A DNA stretch of 6,935 nt from JANYJJ01 sp043749975 (GTDB lineage Bacteria > Pseudomonadota > Gammaproteobacteria > Burkholderiales > Burkholderiaceae_C). Made by a program: the position numbers and the translations under genes. The notes beneath the pieces are model-generated. The model was not told the origin of the DNA. It searched no databases and was given only the letters and a program-made list of their open reading frames with translations. This document shows, piece after piece, positions 1 to 5,818 of the stretch (position 1 is the first letter of the stretch; each line of letters begins with the position of its first letter). The stretch lies in assembly GCA_043749975.1 (NCBI GenBank), contig JAYVCL010000080.1, positions 1 through 6,935 on the forward strand, given 5' to 3'.

Positions 1-28
1 CACGAATCAACTCGCTTGCGTGTTGCCA
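1..28 (-). CDS. possible 5' end of a minus-strand gene running off the left edge
   Basis: On the minus strand an ATG at 28-26 opens a frame that stays open to the left edge and reads MATRKRVDS. The same frame has a TAA about 50 bases upstream and no other ATG, GTG or TTG start in between, so this ATG would be the natural start. A weak purine run (GGACGAAGG) lies just before it, and an AT-rich patch at about 72-98 could carry its promoter. Only nine residues are visible, so the product cannot be named, and the frame may be open by chance. If real, it would lie downstream of the HAD phosphatase gene on the same strand, about 200 bases away, and so probably in its own transcript. Confidence 0.22.
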
Positions 29-236
29 TGCCTTCGTCCGAAAACCGCGTGAGATGCGGCTCGGGACGAGAGTTTACTATTTACGGATAACGTCTAAGCT
101 GATCCCCCGCAGTCGCGCACAGGAGGCCGTTCATGCCCTCAGCGGTCTGCGCTCGATTCGGCACTGGCGTTTCGCGCGGCGTCTGCCAGCCACTAACCGC
201 ATCCGCTGCAAAACCGCATCCGCTTTTGAGCCGCTG
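29..236. other. intergenic region with AT-rich patch, AGGAGG box and short direct repeat
   Basis: This stretch separates the left edge from the stop codon of the HAD gene. It holds an AT-rich island at about 72-98, unusual in this GC-rich window and a plausible promoter area. I could not match a good -35/-10 pair with proper spacing on either strand. AGGAGG at 121-126 stands six bases before an ATG at 133, which opens an 83-codon frame that later runs antisense into the HAD gene. A 13-bp direct repeat lies at 195-224. No hairpin followed by a T-run, as expected of an intrinsic terminator for the minus-strand HAD gene, is visible. Confidence 0.5.
195..224. repeat. 13-bp direct repeat, two copies, period 17
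   Basis: The sequence AACCGCATCCGCT occurs at 195-207 and again, identical, at 212-224, separated by GCAA. It lies just beyond the 3' end of the minus-strand HAD gene (stop at 239-237). Two copies only, so it could be a replication-slippage duplication, a binding site for a dimeric protein, or chance. No function can be assigned. Confidence 0.6.
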
Positions 237-836
237 TCAGCGCGTCAGCCATTGCGTTGCAAACGCGGCCAGGTCGTGGTGCACCGAAGCGGCGAGGTGC
301 ATCTCGTCGCCGCTGTTCGGACTGCCGTTCGGCGCGCGCAGCACCAGCGCGCTGTGCACGTCGGCGGGCAGCCCGCGCAGGTAGGGCAGGTAGTCGTCCA
401 CGAAGGCGACCGGACGCAGCGTTCGAATCGCGTCGGCCTTGGGGCTGTGCTCGCCACTGGCGTTGCCGGTGGCGAACACGCGTTCGATCGGAAACCCGAG
501 TTCGCGCAAGTTGCGCAAGCGTGCGGCTTCGAATTCGCCGGGCAGGGCCGACACGCAGACCAGCTCGAAGCCGCCCTCGACGAGTCGGTGACACGCATCG
601 AGCGCGCCCGCTTCCGCCGGTACGCTGGACCAGAACTGTTCATCGAAATGCGCACGAAAGTGCGCGCGTCGTTCGGGTTCCAGGCGCTCGACATCCCAGC
701 GGTCCATCGGCCAGTAGGCCAGCGGGTCGCGCTCGCGCGGGTGGGCGCCGAAAGCGCGTTGCCATGCCACGGCGTAACCGCGGCTGAAGTCGAGCAGCAC
801 GCCGTCGGCGTCCAGGGCGATGAGCGGTCGGGTCAT
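237..836 (-). CDS. HAD-superfamily hydrolase (predicted small-molecule phosphatase)
   Basis: A 199-residue protein with the complete haloacid dehalogenase active site. Motif I is LDADGVLLDF, with nucleophile Asp9 and acid/base Asp11. Motif II is the Ser96 of VCVSALPG. Motif III is Lys133 in the SPK stretch. Motif IV is Asp147-Asp148 in VAFVDDYLPYL, which would bind Mg2+. These enzymes hydrolyse phosphate esters through an aspartyl-phosphate intermediate. The helical insertion between motifs I and II (about 17-85) is the position of a small C1 cap, which suggests a soluble cytoplasmic enzyme acting on a nucleotide or sugar phosphate; the actual substrate is not readable. No signal peptide or membrane segment is seen. 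The start is well fixed, because an in-frame TAA (848-846) lies only three codons before the ATG at 836-834. No strong Shine-Dalgarno is seen. It is divergent from the metallophosphoesterase gene. The length is typical of a compact HAD phosphatase and nothing looks broken. Confidence 0.9.
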   Translation of the reverse strand: MTRPLIALDADGVLLDFSRGYAVAWQRAFGAHPRERDPLAYWPMDRWDVERLEPERRAHFRAHFDEQFWSSVPAEAGALDACHRLVEGGFELVCVSALPGEFEAARLRNLRELGFPIERVFATGNASGEHSPKADAIRTLRPVAFVDDYLPYLRGLPADVHSALVLRAPNGSPNSGDEMHLAASVHHDLAAFATQWLTR

Positions 837-982
837 CCAGTTACTTTAGCGGCAGCCCCGGGTGTGCGTCTGCCACCTTGGTGACCTTTGTATTTGACGC
901 CCCGTTGTTGAACTGCGGCCCTTTCGGTCGCACATAGATGACTTGCTGGCGGCATTGCCAGACCCCCTTTTTGTTCAAGCCC
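837..982. promoter_or_regulatory. divergent intergenic region, presumed promoters of both flanking genes
   Basis: The HAD gene leaves to the left and the metallophosphoesterase gene to the right, so promoters for both should lie here. The most AT-rich part is about 886-912. On the plus strand, TTGAAC at 908-913 followed after 19 bases by CATAGA at 933-938 is a weak sigma-70-like pair; it would put the transcript start between the two candidate ATGs (938 and 983) of the phosphoesterase and so favour 983. TTGACG at 894-899 has no matching -10. On the minus strand a TACAAA hexamer has no clear -35 partner. No operator-like palindrome stands out. The region's role is inferred from gene layout rather than from strong motifs. 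Confidence 0.35.
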
Positions 983-2119
983 ATGCCGATTGCTTTCATT
1001 TTGCTTGCCCTGCACACGTATGTCGGCTGGCGGCTTTGGCCCGCGCTTGCCCCGTGGCCAGGGGCTCAGGCACTGCTCGTGGCGGCGCTGCTGGCGAGCG
1101 TCGTGTTGATGCCACTGGGCTTCATGGCGCGGCGCATTCGGTCGCGACCGCTGTCGGACGGATTGGCCTGGGCCGGCGCGCTCTGCATGGGCTGGTTCTC
1201 GTCGCTGTTCGTGCTGACGCTGTTGCGTGACCTGCTGTTGCTGGCAGCATGGATCGTGGTTGCGGCGTTTCCGGCTGCGGCCACGTTGTCCAGCCTGAGT
1301 GTGTGGACGGCGGTTGCGGTGGCTGGCGTCAGCGGCGTCATCACGCTGTGGGGTTTGTGGAACGCCCGGCGCACGGCAGCGGTGGTGCGGGTCGATGTGC
1401 CGATCAAGAACTTGCCGGCCGCGCTGCACGGCTTCAGCATCGCGCAGATCAGCGACGTTCATGTCGGCGCCACCATCAAGCGCGGCTACCTGAGCGCCAT
1501 CGTGCAGGCGGTGAACCGGCTCGACGCCGACATGGTCGCGGTGACCGGCGACCTGGTCGACGGCAGCGTTCGCGACCTGGCGCAGCACGTGGCACCGCTG
1601 GCCGACTTGTCGTCCCGCCACGGCACCTACTTCGTCACCGGCAACCACGAGTACTACTCGGGCGCGCACGCATGGATCACCGAGTTGCGCCGCCTCGGCT
1701 TGCAGGTACTGATGAACGAACACGTGGTGCTGCAGCACGGCACCTCGGCGCTGGTGGTGGCCGGCGTGGCCGACCACAGCGCGCACCACTTCGACCCGGC
1801 CCACCGCAGCGATCCGCAAGCGGCCATCGCCGGCGCACCCGCCGAGGTCGAGGTGCGCCTGTTGCTGGCGCACCAGCCGCGCAGCGCCGAAGCCGCCGCC
1901 AAGGCCGGCTTTCATTTGCAGTTGTCTGGCCACACCCACGGCGGCCAGTTCTGGCCGTGGAACCACTTCGTTCGCTTGCAGCAACCGTTCACCGCCGGTC
2001 TGCACCGCTGGCACACCCTGTGGGTCTACACCAGTCGCGGCACCGGCTATTGGGGTCCGCCCAAGCGGCTCGGAGCGCCGAGCGAGATCACGCATCTGCG
2101 GCTGGTGCCCCTCGGCTGA
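983..2119 (+). CDS. membrane-anchored calcineurin-like metallophosphoesterase (COG1408 / YkuE-like)
   Basis: A 378-residue protein in two parts. The N-terminal third is hydrophobic, with about four or five membrane segments (roughly 2-19, 28-49, 61-81, 84-98 and 105-126). The rest is a binuclear-metal phosphoesterase domain with every signature residue: Asp158 and His160 (SDVHVG), Asp190 (GDLVDG), Asn221 and the catalytic His222 (GNHEYY), His297 (LLLAHQP), and His317 and His319 (SGHTHGGQ). The C-terminus (SRGTGYWGPPKRLG, then EITHLRL) is the usual end of this family, so the enzyme looks complete. Family members split phosphodiester or pyrophosphate bonds; related enzymes act on lipid-linked substrates, but this one's substrate is unknown. 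An in-frame ATG at 938 would add 15 residues (MTCWRHCQTPFLFKP). I prefer 983 because the membrane segment starts directly after it; neither start has a clear ribosome binding site. Its stop TGA is followed in frame by a PEP-CTERM tail. Confidence 0.92.
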   Translation: MPIAFILLALHTYVGWRLWPALAPWPGAQALLVAALLASVVLMPLGFMARRIRSRPLSDGLAWAGALCMGWFSSLFVLTLLRDLLLLAAWIVVAAFPAAATLSSLSVWTAVAVAGVSGVITLWGLWNARRTAAVVRVDVPIKNLPAALHGFSIAQISDVHVGATIKRGYLSAIVQAVNRLDADMVAVTGDLVDGSVRDLAQHVAPLADLSSRHGTYFVTGNHEYYSGAHAWITELRRLGLQVLMNEHVVLQHGTSALVVAGVADHSAHHFDPAHRSDPQAAIAGAPAEVEVRLLLAHQPRSAEAAAKAGFHLQLSGHTHGGQFWPWNHFVRLQQPFTAGLHRWHTLWVYTSRGTGYWGPPKRLGAPSEITHLRLVPLG

Positions 2120-2242
2120 CTTGTGGCGGGTCAATTGCAGGCGCATCTCGCACCGGTGCCGGAGCCTTCATCGTTTGCCTTGATGCTGGCCGGCTTGCTG
2201 GTGGCGGCGCGCTTGGCGAAAGGCCGGCGACAGGACGGTTGA
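2120..2242 (+). pseudogene. orphan PEP-CTERM sorting-signal tail (gene remnant or tiny ORF)
   Basis: Directly after the phosphoesterase stop, the same frame stays open for 40 codons and ends in TGA at 2240-2242. From 2156 it encodes a textbook PEP-CTERM tail: the motif VPEPSSFALMLAG, a single hydrophobic segment (about 15 residues from Phe to Ala), then the basic patch KGRRQDG at the extreme C-terminus. In known systems this tail directs exported proteins to exosortase/EpsH for processing at the inner membrane, and it normally ends a protein of well over 100 residues with a signal peptide. Here only about a dozen residues (LVAGQLQAHLAP) precede it. A GTG at 2123 or TTG at 2135 could start a peptide of 39 or fewer residues, but no Shine-Dalgarno is present and no signal peptide fits. 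I favour a remnant of a PEP-CTERM gene whose 5' part was deleted. Alternatives are a tiny gene or a readthrough extension of the phosphoesterase. Confidence 0.6.
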
Positions 2243-2329
2243 CCGACACGCCGCGCGACCCCGGCAGTACGATCAAGTCCACACTTTCACCGCGTCGCCT
2301 CGCATCCTGCGCGAGCCGCGCCCCGCGCC
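2243..2329 (+). promoter_or_regulatory. leader region upstream of the BTAD regulator
   Basis: This 87-base gap has no in-frame ATG, GTG or TTG, which fixes the regulator's start at 2330. TTGACC (2239-2244) and TACGAT (2268-2273) resemble sigma-70 hexamers, but their 23-base spacing is too long for a standard promoter. A five-pair hairpin, CTCGC (2299-2303) with GCGAG (2311-2315), lies about 15 bases before the ATG and could affect translation. No Shine-Dalgarno is seen, so the gene may be translated from a leader with weak initiation, or its transcript may come from further upstream. Confidence 0.25.
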
Positions 2330-5300
2330 ATGCACCTTGAACTGGCCGAGCTTGCGCTGGCCACGCACGCCGATGGTTCGAGCAGCGCGCTGGCTCCGCG
2401 TGATGCGGCCTTGCTGGCCTGGCTGGCGTTGGAAGGCTCGACCTCGCGGGGCCAACTCGCCCAACTGCTGTGGCCGGGCAGCGACCCGGTGGCGGCCCGC
2501 AACACCTTGCGCCAAAGGCTCTTTCACCTGAAACGCCACTGCGGTGAACTGGTTACCGGCAACGGCACCGGCAATACCGCGCTGCGCCTGGCCGACGGCG
2601 TGCAACACGATCTGGCCGATGCAGAGAGCGTGCTCGGCGACCTGCACTTTCCCGATGCGCCGGCGCTCGACGCCTGGCTGCGCAGCCAGCGCGAACGCCG
2701 CGTCAACACCACGCGCCGCGCGCTCGAGCGCCAGGCCCGCGCCCTCGAAGATGCCGGCGAGCTGGCGGCGGCGCTGCTGGTGGCGCAAGCGCTGTTGCGG
2801 CTTGATCGTCTGAGCGAAGCAGCGCACCGCCATGTGATGCGGCTGCACTATCTGCGCGGTGACCGGGCTGGCGCGCTGCTCGCCTTCGACGACTGCGAAC
2901 GCGCCCTGAGGGACGAGGTCGGCACGCGGCCCTGCGCCGACACGATGGCCTTGCTGCAAACCATCGAGCAGGCGTTGCCGCACGCCTGGGTGCCGGGCCA
3001 GGCCTTGCCCGCCTCGGCGCTGCGGCCGCCGCAGCTCATCGGCCGCAGCGCCGAGCTGCTGGCCTTGTCTAATGCCTGGGCTGCGCATCACCTGTTCGTC
3101 GTCACCGGCCAGGCCGGCGCCGGCAAGAGCCGCCTGCTCGACGCGCTGACTGAGGCGCGGCCCGGCGTGCTGGTGTTGCGTGCGCGGCCGGGCGACGACA
3201 AGGTGCCGCTGGCCACACTGGCCCGCCTGGTGCACCGCCTGGGTGAACGCTGGCCGGTGCTCGGCGCCGTGCCGGGCTATGCGCGCTTTCTCGCCCAAGT
3301 GTCCGGCCCGGTCGAAGGCCAGGCGCCGACGGTGCAGGCGGTGGCGCCGATGCTGGTCGAGCTGCTGCGCGCCGCGGTTGCGCAGGGGCTGGTCGGCCTG
3401 TTGCTCGACGACCTGCAATTCGCCGACGCGGCCAGCGCCGACACTTGGCAGGAACTGCTGGTCGGGGCGATGGGCGGGACGATGGCCGGCCTGCGCTTCG
3501 GCTTCGCGTCGCGTGTCGATGGCGACACGGCGACCGCGCGCGTTCAGGCCTTCAGCGGGCGCAGCGACGCCGTGAGCCTGGCGCTGCAGCCGCTGCCCGC
3601 CGCAGCGGTGCAGGCCTTCGTCGAATCACTCGCGCTGCCGGCGGTCGATGCGCCGGCCGTCGCCTCGGCGCTGGTGCGGCGCATCGGCGGCAACCCGCTG
3701 CACCTGCTGGAGACGATTCGCCACGCGCTCGAAAAACACGGCCACCTGCACGCCGACAAGCTGGAGGCGCCGGCGCGCGTAGCCGAGCTGCTCGAACAGC
3801 GGCTCGTCGCATTGCCGGCCGATGGGCTGCTGGTGGTGCGCATCGCCACTGTAGCCGGCACCGACTTCGACCCCGAGCTCGCCGCCGCCGTGAGCCGGCG
3901 CGATGTGCTTGAGCTCGCCGATGCCTGGCACGCGCTCGAACGCCAGGGCCTGCTCGATGCGCGCGGCTTTATGCATGACCTGATCGGCGAGGCCGCGCAC
4001 CGTTTGCTGCCGCAGCCGATCGCGCGCGCGCTGCACGCGCGTGTCGCGGCGCACCTCGGGCCGCGCGGCGCGAGCCCGGCGCGGCTCGCGCACCATCTGC
4101 TGTGCGCCGGCGACGACGCCGCTGCGGTGCCGCACCTGGCCGCGGCCGCACGCCAGGCCTGGCAGCTCGGGCGCAGCCGCGAGACGCTCGACAGCTACCT
4201 TCGCGCCGCCGCCATCGAGCTGGCGCGCGGCCGGCCCGACGCCGCCTTCGACCTGCTGTTCGATGCCGCCGAGGCGATGGAACAGCTCGGTCCCCGGGCC
4301 GAGTTCGACGCCGCCATTGAACGCCTCGCACCGCTCGCCCACACGCCGTCACAAGGCACCCGCCTGGCCTATCTGCGCGCCATGTCTTGCCACTATCACG
4401 CCGACCACGAAGGGTGCAGGGCGCGAATCGACGCCGTGCTGGCATTGGCCATCGCCCATGCCGACCCGGTCATCGAGGCCGAATGCCGCTACACCCTGGG
4501 CTACTACGCGGCGCACGATGGCCGGCTGCACGAGGCGGTCGAGTTTTTGACCGCTGCCGCGTCCTTGCACCGCAGTGTCGGGCGCGAACCGCGTGCGCTG
4601 GTCGTCGAGGGCAGTGCCCACACCGCGCTGCTGTGGACCGGCCAGGCCAGGCTCGCGCTGGAACGGCAGCGCCTTGCGATGCAACGGGTGCGCGACGCCG
4701 ACTCGTCGCAACTGCTGTCGACCCTGCTTGCCCGCCAGGCGCACAGCGAGCTGCATCTCGGCGACGTGGCTGCCGCCAAGCTCTCGGCGGGCCGGGCGCT
4801 GGACGCGTTGCGCGCCACCGACCTGATCGGCGCCGAACTCGCTCGAACCACCTGGAACATTGCCGACGTGCAGCGTCGCTGCGGCCAATGGGGCGAGGCG
4901 CTGGCGATCGTTAACGAAACGCAGCAACGGCTCGCGGCGCACAACGACCCGGGGCAATTGCTGGCGGCGGCACTGGCCAGCATCTACCTAGACCTCGGCC
5001 GGCCCGAGCTGGCACACCGCCACATCGACGCCTTCGCCGCGGCCGCGCAGCACTCCGCGCGCCAGCGCTTGCGAGCGCTCGCGCTGCGCTGGCGCTACGG
5101 CTTGGCGATCGGCGCCGGCATTGACACTGCGCTCGGCGTGCAGAACACGCTGTACTCGGAGAATCTGCTGCAGGCCTGCGAACTGGTGCTGGCGGCCGGG
5201 CAGGCGGGGCAGCCCGAGCTGACGTCGTCCCAGTGTGTGGCCTTGATCGCCCGTTGCGAGCCGCAGGGCCTGCGCGAAGAGTTGCTTCCATTGCATGCGC

Positions 5301-5608
5301 TGCACGCCCACTTGGCGGCGCGAGACGGAGATCTGCCCTCGGCCGAGGCCAGCGTCGAACTGGCGCTGCAGGCGATGCAGCAGGGTCTGCGAAGTGACAG
5401 TGACCGCGGCGCGGCGTCGCCGCTGGCCGGCCTGTGGCTGGCGCAGGCGCTGCGCAGCCTGGGCGACACGGCTGCCGCCGCGCTGCAAGCCGGTCGCGCG
5501 GCGGCCTGGCTCACCGAGTGTGCCCAGCAGGCGGTGCCGCCGGAGTTTCGCGACAGCTTCCTGCATCGCAACCCGGTGCACGCGGCCTTGCTGCGTTGGG
5601 CCGCGTGA
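2330..5608 (+). CDS. BTAD-domain transcriptional regulator with STAND/AAA ATPase and TPR repeats
   Basis: A 1092-residue cytoplasmic signal-transducing regulator. Residues 1 to about 95 form an OmpR-like winged helix (PRDAALLAWLALEG, then RGQLAQLLWPG and ARNTLRQRLFHLKR). Residues of about 105-225 are the bacterial transcriptional activation domain, itself TPR-like (LRSQRERR; ending EVGTRPCADTMALLQTIEQ). A STAND/AAA_16-type ATPase follows: IGRSAEL near 237-243, Walker A GQAGAGKS at 260-267 (Lys266), Walker B LLLDDLQFAD with Asp360-Asp361, and the GGNP motif at 453-456 typical of this class. From about 585 to 1080 the chain is alpha-helical repeats of TPR type. Unlike LuxR/MalT-type relatives, it has no C-terminal HTH, so DNA binding must come from the N-terminal winged helix. 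In this family ATP binding and ligand sensing by the repeats are thought to control activation; neither signal nor target is visible here. The ATG at 2330 is the only possible start after the TGA at 2242. The gene appears monocistronic and ends convergent to the next gene. Confidence 0.88.
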   Translation: MHLELAELALATHADGSSSALAPRDAALLAWLALEGSTSRGQLAQLLWPGSDPVAARNTLRQRLFHLKRHCGELVTGNGTGNTALRLADGVQHDLADAESVLGDLHFPDAPALDAWLRSQRERRVNTTRRALERQARALEDAGELAAALLVAQALLRLDRLSEAAHRHVMRLHYLRGDRAGALLAFDDCERALRDEVGTRPCADTMALLQTIEQALPHAWVPGQALPASALRPPQLIGRSAELLALSNAWAAHHLFVVTGQAGAGKSRLLDALTEARPGVLVLRARPGDDKVPLATLARLVHRLGERWPVLGAVPGYARFLAQVSGPVEGQAPTVQAVAPMLVELLRAAVAQGLVGLLLDDLQFADAASADTWQELLVGAMGGTMAGLRFGFASRVDGDTATARVQAFSGRSDAVSLALQPLPAAAVQAFVESLALPAVDAPAVASALVRRIGGNPLHLLETIRHALEKHGHLHADKLEAPARVAELLEQRLVALPADGLLVVRIATVAGTDFDPELAAAVSRRDVLELADAWHALERQGLLDARGFMHDLIGEAAHRLLPQPIARALHARVAAHLGPRGASPARLAHHLLCAGDDAAAVPHLAAAARQAWQLGRSRETLDSYLRAAAIELARGRPDAAFDLLFDAAEAMEQLGPRAEFDAAIERLAPLAHTPSQGTRLAYLRAMSCHYHADHEGCRARIDAVLALAIAHADPVIEAECRYTLGYYAAHDGRLHEAVEFLTAAASLHRSVGREPRALVVEGSAHTALLWTGQARLALERQRLAMQRVRDADSSQLLSTLLARQAHSELHLGDVAAAKLSAGRALDALRATDLIGAELARTTWNIADVQRRCGQWGEALAIVNETQQRLAAHNDPGQLLAAALASIYLDLGRPELAHRHIDAFAAAAQHSARQRLRALALRWRYGLAIGAGIDTALGVQNTLYSENLLQACELVLAAGQAGQPELTSSQCVALIARCEPQGLREELLPLHALHAHLAARDGDLPSAEASVELALQAMQQGLRSDSDRGAASPLAGLWLAQALRSLGDTAAAALQAGRAAAWLTECAQQAVPPEFRDSFLHRNPVHAALLRWAA

Positions 5609-5818
5609 GCTGACGGCCCCCACGTCGCTTCACTCCCGCACCCGAGAGAGCACCCGGCGCCTTGAGGCAGCCCGGCGTCGCCTGTCCCCAACCCAAGTCA
5701 TGTCGAACGGGCGGCGCGCCTAACGCCTTGCATCAGCGTACCGTCCCGCTGCGCTGCGGCACCGGCAGGGTCAGCGCGTTCGCCCGCACCGCCTGAGCCG
5801 GCATGGCGGGGATGAAGC
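5609..5818. other. convergent intergenic region without clear gene
   Basis: This 210-base gap lies between the stop of the plus-strand regulator and the stop of the minus-strand exported protein, so terminators for both should be here. I see only weak GC hairpins: CCGCC (5788-5792) with GGCGG (5805-5809), and the imperfect CCGCTGCGCTGCGG around 5746-5759. None has a T-run, so no intrinsic terminator is called. No convincing small gene is present; the short minus-strand frame from an ATG at 5804 to a stop at 5733 lacks a ribosome binding site and recognisable content. Confidence 0.5.

Noticed and set aside
54..884. 276-codon plus-strand frame
   Set aside because: Antisense to the HAD gene, which has all four HAD motifs; the plus-strand translation has no domain and the ATG at 54 has no ribosome binding site.
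833..2146. 437-codon open frame on the minus strand
   Set aside because: It is exactly antisense to the phosphoesterase, whose catalytic motifs are all intact. Its translation is rich in Arg, Gln, His and Gly with no recognisable domain, as expected from GC-rich codon shadowing.
2239..2273. TTGACC and TACGAT as a promoter for the regulator
   Set aside because: The 23-base spacer is too long for sigma-70 and longer than that of MerR-type promoters, so it is mentioned only as a weak possibility in the leader region.
2273..3418. 381-codon open frame on the minus strand
   Set aside because: Antisense to the winged-helix/BTAD/ATPase part of the regulator; low-complexity Gln/Arg/Gly composition and no motif.
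5718..5742. GCCTAACGCC at about 5720, resembling the core of an integron attC site
   Set aside because: I found no partner GTTRRRY core at a suitable distance and no fold-back symmetry, integrase or cassette structure.
5746..5809. GC hairpins between the convergent genes as intrinsic terminators
   Set aside because: The stems are short or imperfect and none is followed by a T-run on either strand.
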